NCBI GenBank assembly: GCA_013397935.1
Contig: VZRN01004204.1
Location: 1,442,085 to 1,506,084 of the forward strand
Length of the DNA stretch: 64,000 nucleotides
Origin: Dasyornis broadbenti
Lineage: Eukaryota; Chordata; Aves; Passeriformes; Dasyornithidae
Direction: 5' to 3'
A model generated the notes under the pieces. That model saw nothing but the letters and a program-made list of their open reading frames with translations, made no database searches and had not been told where the DNA came from. Of this stretch, positions 12,398 through 23,620 are shown piece after piece (within the stretch, counting starts at the first letter, position 1; each line of letters begins with the position of its first letter). A program made the translations under genes and the position numbers.

Positions 12398-15300
12398 AAC
12401 ACCCTTTTGACTTAGTCTTATAAATAATCAATCATTTTCCATGGGAGAAAATAATTATGAAGCAAAAAAAAAAGAAAGCTGAAGAAAGGGAAACTCCACA
12501 CATTTGGTATGAGCAATTTGTGAAGATCTGCTGTTTGGAATAAAAACAACATCCCTCAGTTTAGAAAAAGTTTGCTTCTTTGTCCTCTCTTGTCTTCGAA
12601 AGCAGCTGTAAATATTTGCTAAACATCACTGACAATCTCACTTGAAATCCTCACCAGAATTCTCCTTGACTAGATAACAACACACCGTCTAAGAATGAGA
12701 AGGCAGGATGGGCCACTAGATACCATACCATCCCAATTTCTCTCTTCCTTGGACCTCTCTGACCTTCTGTAACCCAGTCTCTTACTCAGTCCAAACTCTG
12801 CAACATGGCCAATCCTTTTGCTTTGATCTTCATAGCAAAGACCTCTCATTTGGACTAAGCCAACACTTCAGTGCAGCATTTCATGAAACAGACTTCCTGG
12901 TAAGAGTCAGCATTTCAGGTGGAAACCTCGCTGCCTAATTATTTACTTGTATTTCAGTTTTTAGTTCTTTTAGGTGTGTTTTTGAGGAATTCAGGAGCTG
13001 TAGATCAAAGAAAGTGCACAGTACTTTATCATTTCAACACAGCTTTATTTTTGTACTGCAGGTCTTTTGTCTATACCGTGTCAGGGTGCACTTTCCCCCT
13101 CTCATCATCCCTTTCTCTAAAAGGGAAAAGGGGAGGAAAAGCGTAGTACCTCAGTTTCCCAGAACTCACTTTTCCAACATAAATTCAGAAACAGCTGCAA
13201 GCCGTGGAATGACAGATTTGGGCCAAATCACTTTCTTAGAAGGAGCAAGATCTTATTGGATTTGTTGGAAGGAAAGACCAGCCTGTTCTTACCTTACAGC
13301 AGTATGGCTATTGCAAATAAGTTAGCACTACTTATTGATGGTTTGGCACCTGAAGGGGAAAGCTGTTGCTCAAGCAATTCACAATAAGTCTCCTATTTTA
13401 ATACCACTTCACAAGGTCTCTCTTATTTATTGAGTTGCCACCACAAAGTTTATTGCACAAATCAATTTTTATTAATGCTCAAGGAAACAACACAAAATCG
13501 GATAGAAATACCTTGTGGAAAACCCCAGATTATTAATGTGAAAAATAATTTTAAATTATTTAGCTAAATCACCTTAATAGACAACCCCCCAAATTGGATA
13601 TTCATACATTGATACAATTTATCTATCCACTGATGCGAAGAAGTTATATGTAGTGTACACGGATTTAAAACCTTGCTTTTTAAGGGAGCAAATGTTTACT
13701 TTCTTCTAATTGGAAAAGCTAGAACCAAGACCTTTAGCTATACCCAGCACCTAAGCATCCATCTTCCCCTTTTCAAATGTTCCAACTTGTTCTGCAAGTA
13801 GGAAAACAATTGTTGTTGCACTGTGGCCTTGCACGCAGCAAATTCAGCATACCCAGATGTTGATGGTGTGTAGGGGGAAAAGCAACAGCATCTCACTCTT
13901 CTGGCCAAAGCCCTGTTTTACTTCAGCTTCTCCTAAATGCAGCGTTCCTGAGGAGCCACAGTGCTTGTGGAAGAAATGGTTCTGAGGGACAGGTTTTGCC
14001 AGCCCTTCCCATGCTGACTAGAGATGTTCACTCCAAATTCCAAGTACACTCCCTTCTCAGTGGCTGCTTCGCCCCCAGCAGCACGACAAGGGGACCCCTC
14101 TCCTAGGTGTCACAAATCCTGTGCCCTGTTTTTTTCATGCAGCAGATTTTTGCAGAGGGCATCTTTGTGTCTGAAGGAAGGGGCTGCTATAAATATGGTC
14201 TATTGCTAGTGAGGCTTGGTGGGGTTCACAGGCCTGACAAACCAACTTAGAGTTGAAGACATCCTCCAAATCCCTCTGTAAGAATCCAACCCCTTTTGAA
14301 TGGCAGCTGCCAGATGGTAAAGGCTGGATGTACTTTGCATTCCTTGGGTTTTTTTGCTGTATTGTTGCAGATTTTATTTCCTTTATAGAACAAAACAGGC
14401 TTGCTTGCTTGTTTGCTTGAAGCAAAGGAACGCATAAAGTGCTTGTGTAAGTCAGGGCATGTGTCAAACATTCAAAGAGTGGCATAATAAAAAGCAGGTG
14501 CTATGAGAAGCTTCCAAACTTGCCACAAAAACACCAGCAGTAATTTATTTGTAATTACAGTTCATCCCACTTAGACCAACAGGTGAATTGCTTGCTGGAA
14601 AACAACCTAGCATAGGCGTTATATTGAGCACTTTCTGTTCTTATTTCTTTGTCACAATGGTTGTTCTCGTACTCTGAAGGTCCAGTTTTGCATTTTGAAC
14701 AGAAGAGAGAGAAGGGCCACAGACAAACAGGAGCTTTGAGCACCGTCTGCTGGTCTTGGCTGTGAGAAATGGAGGATAAAGAGGCACAAAATATTCTGGA
14801 ACTGCCTCCCCGTATGAGCTCTGCAGCCCTTAAGAGATTAACAAAACCAAGAGTACAATTTATAAATGCTGAAATACTCTGTTCTCACTGCAAAATAATG
14901 AACTAAAAGACCTCAGTGCTCTGTGAACTTTCTGTTGATGCATTTCAACTCTTTCCCTCACTTGACATCAATGGTGCTAAGAAGCTGCAATTTCCTGAGA
15001 CATGCAGATTCTTTTGTCATTGCAGTATTTTTGACATTGCTTTATTTTTGACATGGAGCTGAAATCACAAAACTGCACTTTGCAGCTCTGCTGAGCTCCT
15101 CCTAGTTTACATTGAGAGAAACAAAATTGAAAAACTGACCTCATTTAAGTACCTAACCTGAGAGCTGAGCTCCTCTGAACATCTGGTCCTCTATGCCTGG
15201 CCAGACCCCTTTCCAGTAAGATCTGAGTAAAATAGGTGACATTGCTTTCACTTAAGTTTAAACATCTGAGCCTGTCACTTTACAACCACTGTGACAGAAC

Positions 15301-17689
15301 CAGTGAGATCAGTCTCCAAAGGCAGTTCAGTGATTGTAAGGAGAATTTCAGTCAGCAGTTTGGATTATTTAAACATCAAAATATTAGTGCACATGGACCC
15401 CATCTCACACCTTTGGGGTAGATGAGGACTACGGGGCTTCTCTGACAGATGAAAATTGAAGCCATAATTACAAGACTCTCACCTTTGAAATCAAGAGTTT
15501 CCCAGTGCTCAGTCTGCAGTATCCCACCATAGGGAAACTGGGAAGACAGAGGACAAAGTCCATCCAGAGGACAACATAGCAGCCCCCACAAAGCACCTAT
15601 GTGTTTGCCTGTCTAACGAGGACTGGCAGCAGCAAGTTATCAGAGAAATGCTGTCACAATAATGAGACAAGCAAACAGAGACAGAGGTCTTTTCCAGAAA
15701 GTAATCAGTTTTTAAAACAACACAACACTTTCTACTTCAGTTTACTTCTACATTTACAAGCTGACGAGGCTATAAATTTGAAGAGAACTGTCTTCCATCC
15801 TACTTTGATAAATAGATTGCAGACAGTATGACAGCCTTTTTAAATTAAGGACCTGACTTTCATCAAGAGAGATTTCGCAGAAATATCCCCCTCAGCAAAC
15901 TTAACTTGAACTTTCTCAATCATAAGCACAAAGCCATGCATCCATCCTTCAGGAAGTATTTGTTCTGTCCAAAACATTTTTTTCCCGTAGTAGTTCCTGT
16001 CATAGACTCATTCTCTTGCTGGAGATGATTACATTTCAGCTATTACTTGTTTGTTGGACCACAGTCCTTAGATAGCCCTCCATTGAGGAGTAGTGTTTGC
16101 TCTAGATCCATTAGACAACCAATCAATACTACTCCAGTCTACTGAAATGCTTCCTTAGATACATTGAGACAATAAAGGGTTATGAAATTACAGTTTATAA
16201 CTTTTAACCAGCAGATCCTTGATAGGCTTGGAAATAATGAGTTTTCAGCAAGCAAGTGGGAAACTGTACCACACCCCAAGATTTTAAGAGTGTGATAGAT
16301 GTGTAAATCAACCAAATGGATTAGGTGGCTCTTAGACATTAGCAAATGCCACACCACTGTTATCCAGACATCAGACTATCAAAGTCTTGGGAGCGTAAGA
16401 TGGCAGACATAGCAGTTCATATGGGGCATCTTCCACCTCCTCCCAAAGTACTCACCCATGCTCCAACATAAGATCAAAAGTTTTGAGAAAGATTAAAGTT
16501 GTGAGAGTTATTCCTACCTTAAAATATCTTACTTGCCAGATTCTTGCTTATTCTGCTTGAAATGCTGAAATGTTTTGAATGTTTTAAGCAGAGCTGGACA
16601 TCAAACTCCCCACATGGGCTTCCTCTCCCCACATCCCAGACACACTGCCTACGTATGGGGCCACTGTCTGTTAATCAATAACTATTGAACATCAGCTTCT
16701 CCACCTCCTTTGACCTCTTATTGGACTTTTAAAACACAGACAGAGAAATGTCTAGGAGGCACAGACAGCTGCTCATTGTCTGTGCCCGTGTAGGACTAGG
16801 GCTGTTCTGGGAACACACAGGACTTAAGATGCAGACTGTTTGGGCACTTGGGATATTCAGTAGGAGACTTGTGGCCTGCTCATGGATTTAGCCATAGAGG
16901 GGCACTTAAACAATACTGATTGTTGAAACACTTGGGGGAATCTCCTCTCAGCCTCTTTGTGCTCTGGTTTGCTAGGAATAACACAGAGAATAGCACTTTC
17001 CTGCCTCACAGTGTGGTTTGCAAGGACAAAGAAACCTAAGCAGCTCAATTCTGTGTGTTACACTACCAAAGATTGATTTGAAGAGTCAATCACTCCAAAC
17101 CTATTTTTCACCCAAAGCATCCGCTCTCAAAAGAAAAAATGAGCTACATACATTTTACATCAGCTTGTGCACGAAGAAAGACAGGGTTAGTGGATGGAGA
17201 CACTTCACACTGAAGCATACAAATTGGCACACCGTGGGAGTGAGGGAGATGAAAATAACTCTCAGAGTTAAGGAATGACCTCAGGCCAGTCCAGCACAGG
17301 AAACGCTATCCAGTCTGCAAAAGTAGCACCTGTATCTTCAAAAAGTAAAAGAGTCCTTTTACCAGCAGAAGTGAAAATTGTATTCCTTGAATGACTCAAA
17401 AGTAAATGCAATTTGGACGGGAAAAGGGGGTGACTGAAGGGAACTCCTGGAGGGCTGCAAGTCATCAGGTGTAATAGTTGGGATTCTCTTCTAGGACCTC
17501 TCTGCATAAATAGAGTCTGAGATGTAGGGCATGTGGGAGGACACACTCTCTCATGAGGAAACCTCTAAAGGAACTCTCCTGAGTACACGGAGAGATACTT
17601 TGTAGATCAGTGAATTTATATCAAGCGTGGTTTTCTTTCATTCCTTCTCCTATAATTTGTAACTTGGATCTAGTTTGCAATTTGGGGTC
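12398..17689. other. Non-coding sequence, no recognised gene
   Basis: This is unique-looking DNA between the ERVK-type LTR and the T-tract at 17.7 kb. It holds a short imperfect GCTT repeat (about 14397-14420) and open frames up to 116 codons (14135-14485, minus strand), none recognisable. I find no transposable element or RNA gene. Confidence 0.55.
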
Positions 17690-17726
17690 TTTTTTTTTTT
17701 TTTTTTTTTTTTGTTTTTTTTTTTTT
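17690..17726. repeat. 37-base T-tract with a single G interruption
   Basis: There are 23 T residues, one G at 17713, then 13 T residues. Read on the minus strand it is an A-tail-like tract, but no retroposed sequence with recognisable content follows it. It may be a simple homopolymer microsatellite. Confidence 0.95.
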
Positions 17727-20700
17727 GGCATGTTTTACATCATTTCCAGTTTGACTTTCCCTAATCTGGGTTGAAGAGAATTTTCTGATGCTTGGCCAGC
17801 ATCAAGATAGACTGTAAAAATGCTTAAACCCAGGTATTAATGCAACAGCTGCACACCTCTCCTGTGCATTTCTCCATGGTGTGAAAATGGTAGCTGTGCA
17901 GTGACAGAAGAGAAGGAACTGCCTGCCAGTGGCCAGAGATTGATGGGAAAGCCCTCTGGCATGGGGCAAGGCAACCAGAGCATATCTGAATGCCAGACAA
18001 CTATTTGCAACAGTGCGCGATGTTATTGAAAGATAAAAGCCATTGGGCTTGCACAGTTGTGCCTTATAGAATCAATTTGCAGCTTACAAGCCTCAGCATT
18101 GCAGTTTCTGTCCTGCAGTGTGAGAATTTGTTTCTATCAAGTTTGCTACAAATTTTTAGCAGGAGACCTAACTTGTCTCACCACAGTGTCAGAGTCACAA
18201 ACAAGTTACTGGGGAGCAGCAAGCTACTGCATGTCAAATAACCAAGTGTGCTTAGTATTCTTCCATCCAGCTGCTTTCAATGCTCCTGAACTTGCTAAGA
18301 TACATTTGGCCAGTCATGCCTTAACTTGTAAGTATCCTCAAGACTTTGTTGCAGCCCTTCAGTCCCCAAAAAGCTCATCCAGCTTTAATGTTGAGACTGA
18401 ATGTCAAGAATTATCCCTGCGCTCTTGCTGCTCCCAAATTACATTTGACACATGATGTTACAATTTTCAAGCTAAGTTGTTTCCTTTTGGCATTCACAAG
18501 TAGTCTTAAAGCGTCACAGTTAAATCTGTCATGGCGTGATCACATCCTAACAGAATCATCAGCTCAGAACCATCCTCTCCCAGTGGTAACTGAGGAGTAT
18601 TCCTACAGCAGGGCAGCAGATTATTTAGAGGGAACACAGAATTAAAGTATTTTTTGCTTCTTTAAATACAGCTCACCAGAGGGAAATGAAAAGCAGACTG
18701 CTATGGCTGCACAGTCAAGTGTTTGAAAGAACAGTGGTGATACCCTAGTTTATGCAAGTGGTTTTGTCCTCTGAATTTCTCATAAAAACTCCATTTCATC
18801 TTCATATTCTTCTGTACTTATGTTACACAGCCAGACTGTTGAATGAAATGGTATCATATACCAGGACCAGGAAACATTGTACAGACTGTGTGGGAGAAGC
18901 AAGTTATGAGCACAAGTACAACTTAATACATATGAAAATCTTTATGAATTTTAAGCATTGTGGAAGTCCCAGCAGTCATGTGCATACAGGCAAAAAGGGC
19001 ATAATCCATAATCCTTCATGTACAGAGAAACTTACATGTTCTCTTTCACTTGTAAGAAGCTAGTTTTGTATTAATTAGTGAGCTCTAATCAGCAGGTTCT
19101 CATATACCAGTAACTTACTGCAGACATTTGTGTCAACACATTACGATTATTATTGCATTTGTATGAACATTGTCACAGAGTTTTGACGGTTTTAATTGAG
19201 ACATGTTTTCTCTGATTATATTTTAACAAGATTTATGAATAAATACCACAGCAAGAAGTCTGCAACATCTGGATGAGTCTCGCTCAGAATCATTATGACA
19301 GCATTTATTTTATCAGAGTCACTGGAAAATACTCTTATCTCTGGTTACATGACAAGCAGCAAGAATTCAATCTGTGTGTCTGGTGCGTAGGCTGATTGCT
19401 ACCCCTTGAATAGTCTGCATTGTTAATAGTTGTGCAGTTTGAACTGTTTGAAAGCCTTTGTCCTTCATAATGGAACAAAAAAGCTTCCCCCACCCCCCCC
19501 CACTCCCCCCCAGTTTAACTACTTCTCTCCCTCTCAGTGAAGATGCATGCCTCTGGGAAAGCTAAATTCCAGCATGCTCTTTTAGGGACTGACCTCTGTA
19601 GAGATACTGTCAGTCCTAGATCAAGTGACACGTGAATGTAATGGGCAAAGGTATCATGGGAAGTAGTAATCACAGCCAGAGAAATAAAAAATAAAGAGAC
19701 ATTAAATCAGCCACCTGGTATTCCCTTTCTCTTTAGGAGCATAAGCCCACAGAGAAATAAGAAAAAAAGGGAAGTCCAATTTGTAACTCTCCTTGTCAAC
19801 AGAGGCAAATATGTTCCAATATCATTGTATAATATAGATATACTATTCAATTGTTTACAAAAAACATCTTTCCTACAGCATTGTAATTTCTACCATCATC
19901 TTGTTATCATATCCTGTTTAGCTGTTGTGTGAGATAGTAAACGTCTTTGCAATGAATGACCAGAAGCAAAGTTACAGGAGAAATCATTACCAAACCTAGG
20001 AACACCCTACCATCTGATGTCCAAGATGAGTGCAATACAACTGAATCTTTTCATAATATTAAAAATAAAAAAAAATTAAAAATTTAAAAATCAAAGGAGT
20101 ACACTCACCATTCTCATCCTGTTATACTTTGAGGGATTTCCTTTTTATTTGCCAATCTCCAAATCCAGTCTAAAGAATGAGAAACTGCTGCATGCTGATT
20201 GATGGAAGGTCAGTGACCTGCTCTTTTGACTAGCGAGTTTTGCTGGGGAGAAACAAACTAAAATAGCAGGCATTAAGACTTTCTTTTGTATACTCAGGCT
20301 CTGTAGGATCTTAGTACAATGCTTTCAGATTATTGTCTCCATAACATCACACAATCAGAAGAATGAGATATCTTCCTACAGTTATTGTTATTGAGAAGGT
20401 CTTCCCAGCAAAATGAATTATCAGTGTTTAGGCATTTAGACCAACAAATCAACTGTCTAGTGAAGTTCTTTCTGAAGAGACCCTTGGGCTGGGGGAAGGG
20501 AGAAGCAGACAAAAGCACTTACTGTGTTCTTGTTTCCACCAATTGTATGGGTTTATGTTATTATTATAAAAAATGTGCCAGGCATATTTAGTGGCAATAT
20601 TTTTATTAATTATTGTTAAGGGAACTCACTTAATTCTGAATGAACAGATGTTGCTCCATTAAAGTAAACCACAACATCTCTTTTGAGGGAATAAATGATG

Positions 20701-21522
20701 TTTACCTGAGACAGTGGTTTCATGAGAACATTTATGCCTTTATTACTTTACTGGTAGAAAAATAAGCCTTATAACAATGGAATTTAACAAAGGAATACTA
20801 TTGGAAAGTAAAAGGTAGAGTAAATTTGCTGTATATGTTTCTTCAGTGAAGCTGAAGATCAAGAACTTTATTATGGAGTTTGCATGACAGTAAAACGGAT
20901 TTTTCAGCATTTAATTAAGTACTTGTTAGGTACATGTACTTTAATCTTTTTGGCCAAGAAGAGAGGGTCTATTGTTTAATTTTGTACCCATATGTACATA
21001 TTTTGCATATGTATTACAGTCAAAAATTCTTACAGCCCATCTTGATCATCCTTTAGGAAACAGCATAGTGCAAAACATTTGTGTATAAATCACATTTAAA
21101 ACATGTAAATTCAAAATTAACAGTCAAATGTTCAATGGAAAAGGTTGCAGAACAAAACCACAGACTGACACATTCATTGGCACAAGCTGTTACCACATGC
21201 TGCACGTGGGGTCCCAGGCAAAGCTGCTGTCAAACTCACAAACTAAGCCGAATCTTGCCAAACCTTGAAAGAATCTGTGTCATTTTGGTGATGGTCACTG
21301 ACTCACACATTTCTCTTTGCACTATCAGGATAGCTGAGCACCCTGCTCAGGTAACCACACTCCCTATAACCCTGGGGTAACCTCACCAACTGCAGCAGGT
21401 AGTTGGGAACGACCATCCATTACAAATCCCACCTCTGGACAAAGGGAGTTTCAAGGGCTGACCATCTCCCAGATCAGACTGTCATTTCGCAAGTCTCAGC
21501 AAAGACAAACAGCCAATCTGGG
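17727..21522. other. Non-coding sequence, no recognised gene
   Basis: This stretch is AT-rich, with a C-rich tract at 19487-19511 and an A/T-only patch near 20055-20095. Two overlapping plus-strand open frames (18057-18455 and 18346-18645) give serine-, leucine- and cysteine-rich products with no recognisable domain. I see no RNA gene or clear transposable element. Confidence 0.55.
19487..19511 (-). repeat. C-rich tract, possible G-quadruplex on the minus strand
   Basis: Runs of 5, 9 and 7 C residues are separated by A and by ACT. On the minus strand this gives G-tracts that could supply four GGG runs if the nine-base run is split in two. That meets the usual sequence rule for a G-quadruplex, but formation is only inferred. 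Confidence 0.6.
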
Positions 21523-21660
21523 CTGGTAGAAGGTATCCCAGTCCCAGGCAGGGGGTTGAAACAAGGTGATCTCTAAAGTCCCTTCCAATCCAAACCATTC
21601 TATGATTCTATGATGCTATGATTCCATGCTTCTATGATTCTACAGTTCCACCATTCTACT
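21523..21660 (+). mobile_element. CR1 LINE 3' end with extended octamer tail
   Basis: The 3' UTR of a CR1 element begins near CTGGTAGAAGGTATCCCAG and continues through CAGGGGGTTGAAAC and TCCCTTCCAATCCAAACC. It ends in tandem octamers of the ATTCTATG type, the hallmark of CR1 3' ends. The array at 21597-21660 has eight units, the first two perfect and the rest carrying one to three changes. Only the last ~140 bp of the element is present, as expected from severe 5' truncation during reverse transcription. No coding part remains. Confidence 0.92.
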
Positions 21661-23499
21661 TCCAGTGAACAACTGGTTCTCTAACTGCAACACGGGTAAC
21701 ATCTGAAATGCAGCCATGTACCTATTTTTTTCCCCAAACCCATGATTTATTTATTCCACATCTACCTTGGACTGCTATCTGAATTGCCTGGAGCTATAAA
21801 CCACCACAGATGTGATTCCTGTTCATGTAAGAAAGGACAGTATAAGCCCTCACGGCCCCCAGCCGAACAGGAATTTGGATTACTGAAGCTTAGCAGAGAA
21901 CAAGCAGAAGTAACAAGGTTGGGAATTTCAACTGTGTCCCGGAGCCATAGGCAGGAAAATCTGTGTTGGTGCTGCACCACTTCAAGACACCTGCTATGCG
22001 CCTGCCTGAAGACCCAGCAACAGATTTCTGTTAATTCTCGTACTACTCTCCCCAGTACGTGCCACCTCTCCACCCTCTGAGGTCCAAAACTACTTAGAAA
22101 AAATATGGCTTCAAGGGTGCTTTGTTTTAGAGTTTCAGAAGCAGGCTTAGCCAAACAGCTTGCAACTTCAGCTCAGTTTTCCTGGGCATACATACTCTGA
22201 GGAAGTGGAAAGCACAAGTAATGCAGCACAGCCAGAGCCATGTGGAGATGCATAGAGGACAGTGGGTTCACTAGGACACACAGATAGGAAGAGAAAACTT
22301 TGGGAAAGGCACAAGGCATGAAATCAGTCAAAACACTGCAAAAAGTTAAGAAAATTAAACCTCTGCTTCCAAATTAGCCTTGACTGATCTAATCACTTGC
22401 TGCCACATTCCTGATTTTTTTTGTCCATCACAAACTGTAGCCCTGCACCCTCTCTATGCCAGACCCTGTGAAAAGCTTCCCAGACTCCCAGGGGTCTTCT
22501 AATATAATCATTCTCCTTTAACTTGAGATAAGATTTTAATTTTTCCTGATTTCTCAGAAAAGAGGATAACAAAAGTCCCTTTTGAAATCTGGTTACTCAG
22601 ATTTTACATGTCTGGAACACTGGACAAATTGCTGTGCTAAAAACGTCTTTCCTTAAATCCCTCTAGAAGCAAGCCAGCAGACCAGATTTGATAGACAGTT
22701 AATTCCATGGAAGGCCATCACTCATAGCATCCATAGTCCTCTCCACAATCCTCAGAATACTTCAGGGAACCTCCTTCATCCTTGGACCCCTTTGAAACAC
22801 ACAGGCCACCAGAAAGCAGGTTAAGATTTCATATACTGCTGGCATTTTTACTGAAGATATTCCACTCTACCTTCACACACCATTGTTTCTCTCTTCCATA
22901 CAATCATTTAGTTCATCTAGGAAGAGCAACTGACCCAACTATCAATTTCCTCTTGTTGATTTTTGCTTTAAAGAGGAGGTAACGTGAAAGCAACAGCTGT
23001 CTTATGGGTAAATACTTCAGATGCTGCTTAGATAAGATCTGTGTTAGGAATTCTCAAGAGGGTTCCTATCCAAGACTTCCCTTGAGAGGGGCTTTATTTC
23101 TCCCTGGCATAGCTTTTGGAGCAAAGAGGAATGTTTCTAGATGGGAGTCTAACCAGGAAAATGTGAGCCTGAAAGCAGGTATTCAAGTTACTGACCGGAA
23201 CCATCAGGTGAAAATTTGGATATCCCAGTGCCTCCTTCTTCAGCACCCCGGTAGTGAGAAACAACATGATGACAGAAAGCTGCACAAGCCAAGAGCACAA
23301 GCATTGCAATGTAAGTGCAGCTGACAGCAAAATGAATGCATCAAATCCAACGTTTGTGCTGGTAGTTCCCTTTTACTGCTTTTTGGGTCGTATAATACAG
23401 TTTGGATGCCGCGGGCCTGATCCGCAGATCGGCTGTAAAGTTGGTTGTGCTAGCCTTGACTCAGCTTTCTCTAATAAGTCTTGATATGAGTTTAAGCCT

Positions 23500-23620
23500 C
23501 CGCTGAGTACACAAGCAAAACTTGATCATTCTCACATTAATTAACACCTGCAACATTTGACTGCAAAATTGCTTTAGACATGCCTAACACCTAATCCCAT
23601 AGAAATGTGAGAGCTGTTAA
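23500..23620. promoter_or_regulatory. Candidate conserved non-coding element or enhancer
   Basis: Several developmental transcription-factor motifs lie close together: ATTAATTAA (23536-23544, homeodomain core), CACCTG (23545-23550, E-box) directly beside it, and TAATCCC (23592-23598, OTX/PITX-type). This density resembles vertebrate conserved enhancers, but conservation cannot be seen from one sequence and such motifs also occur by chance. Confidence 0.2.

Noticed and set aside
23239..23252. REST/RE1-like half-site TTCAGCACC followed by CCGG
   Set aside because: Only the left half matches. The right half is absent, a 9-mer is expected about once by chance in this window, and a second half-site occurs at 51500.
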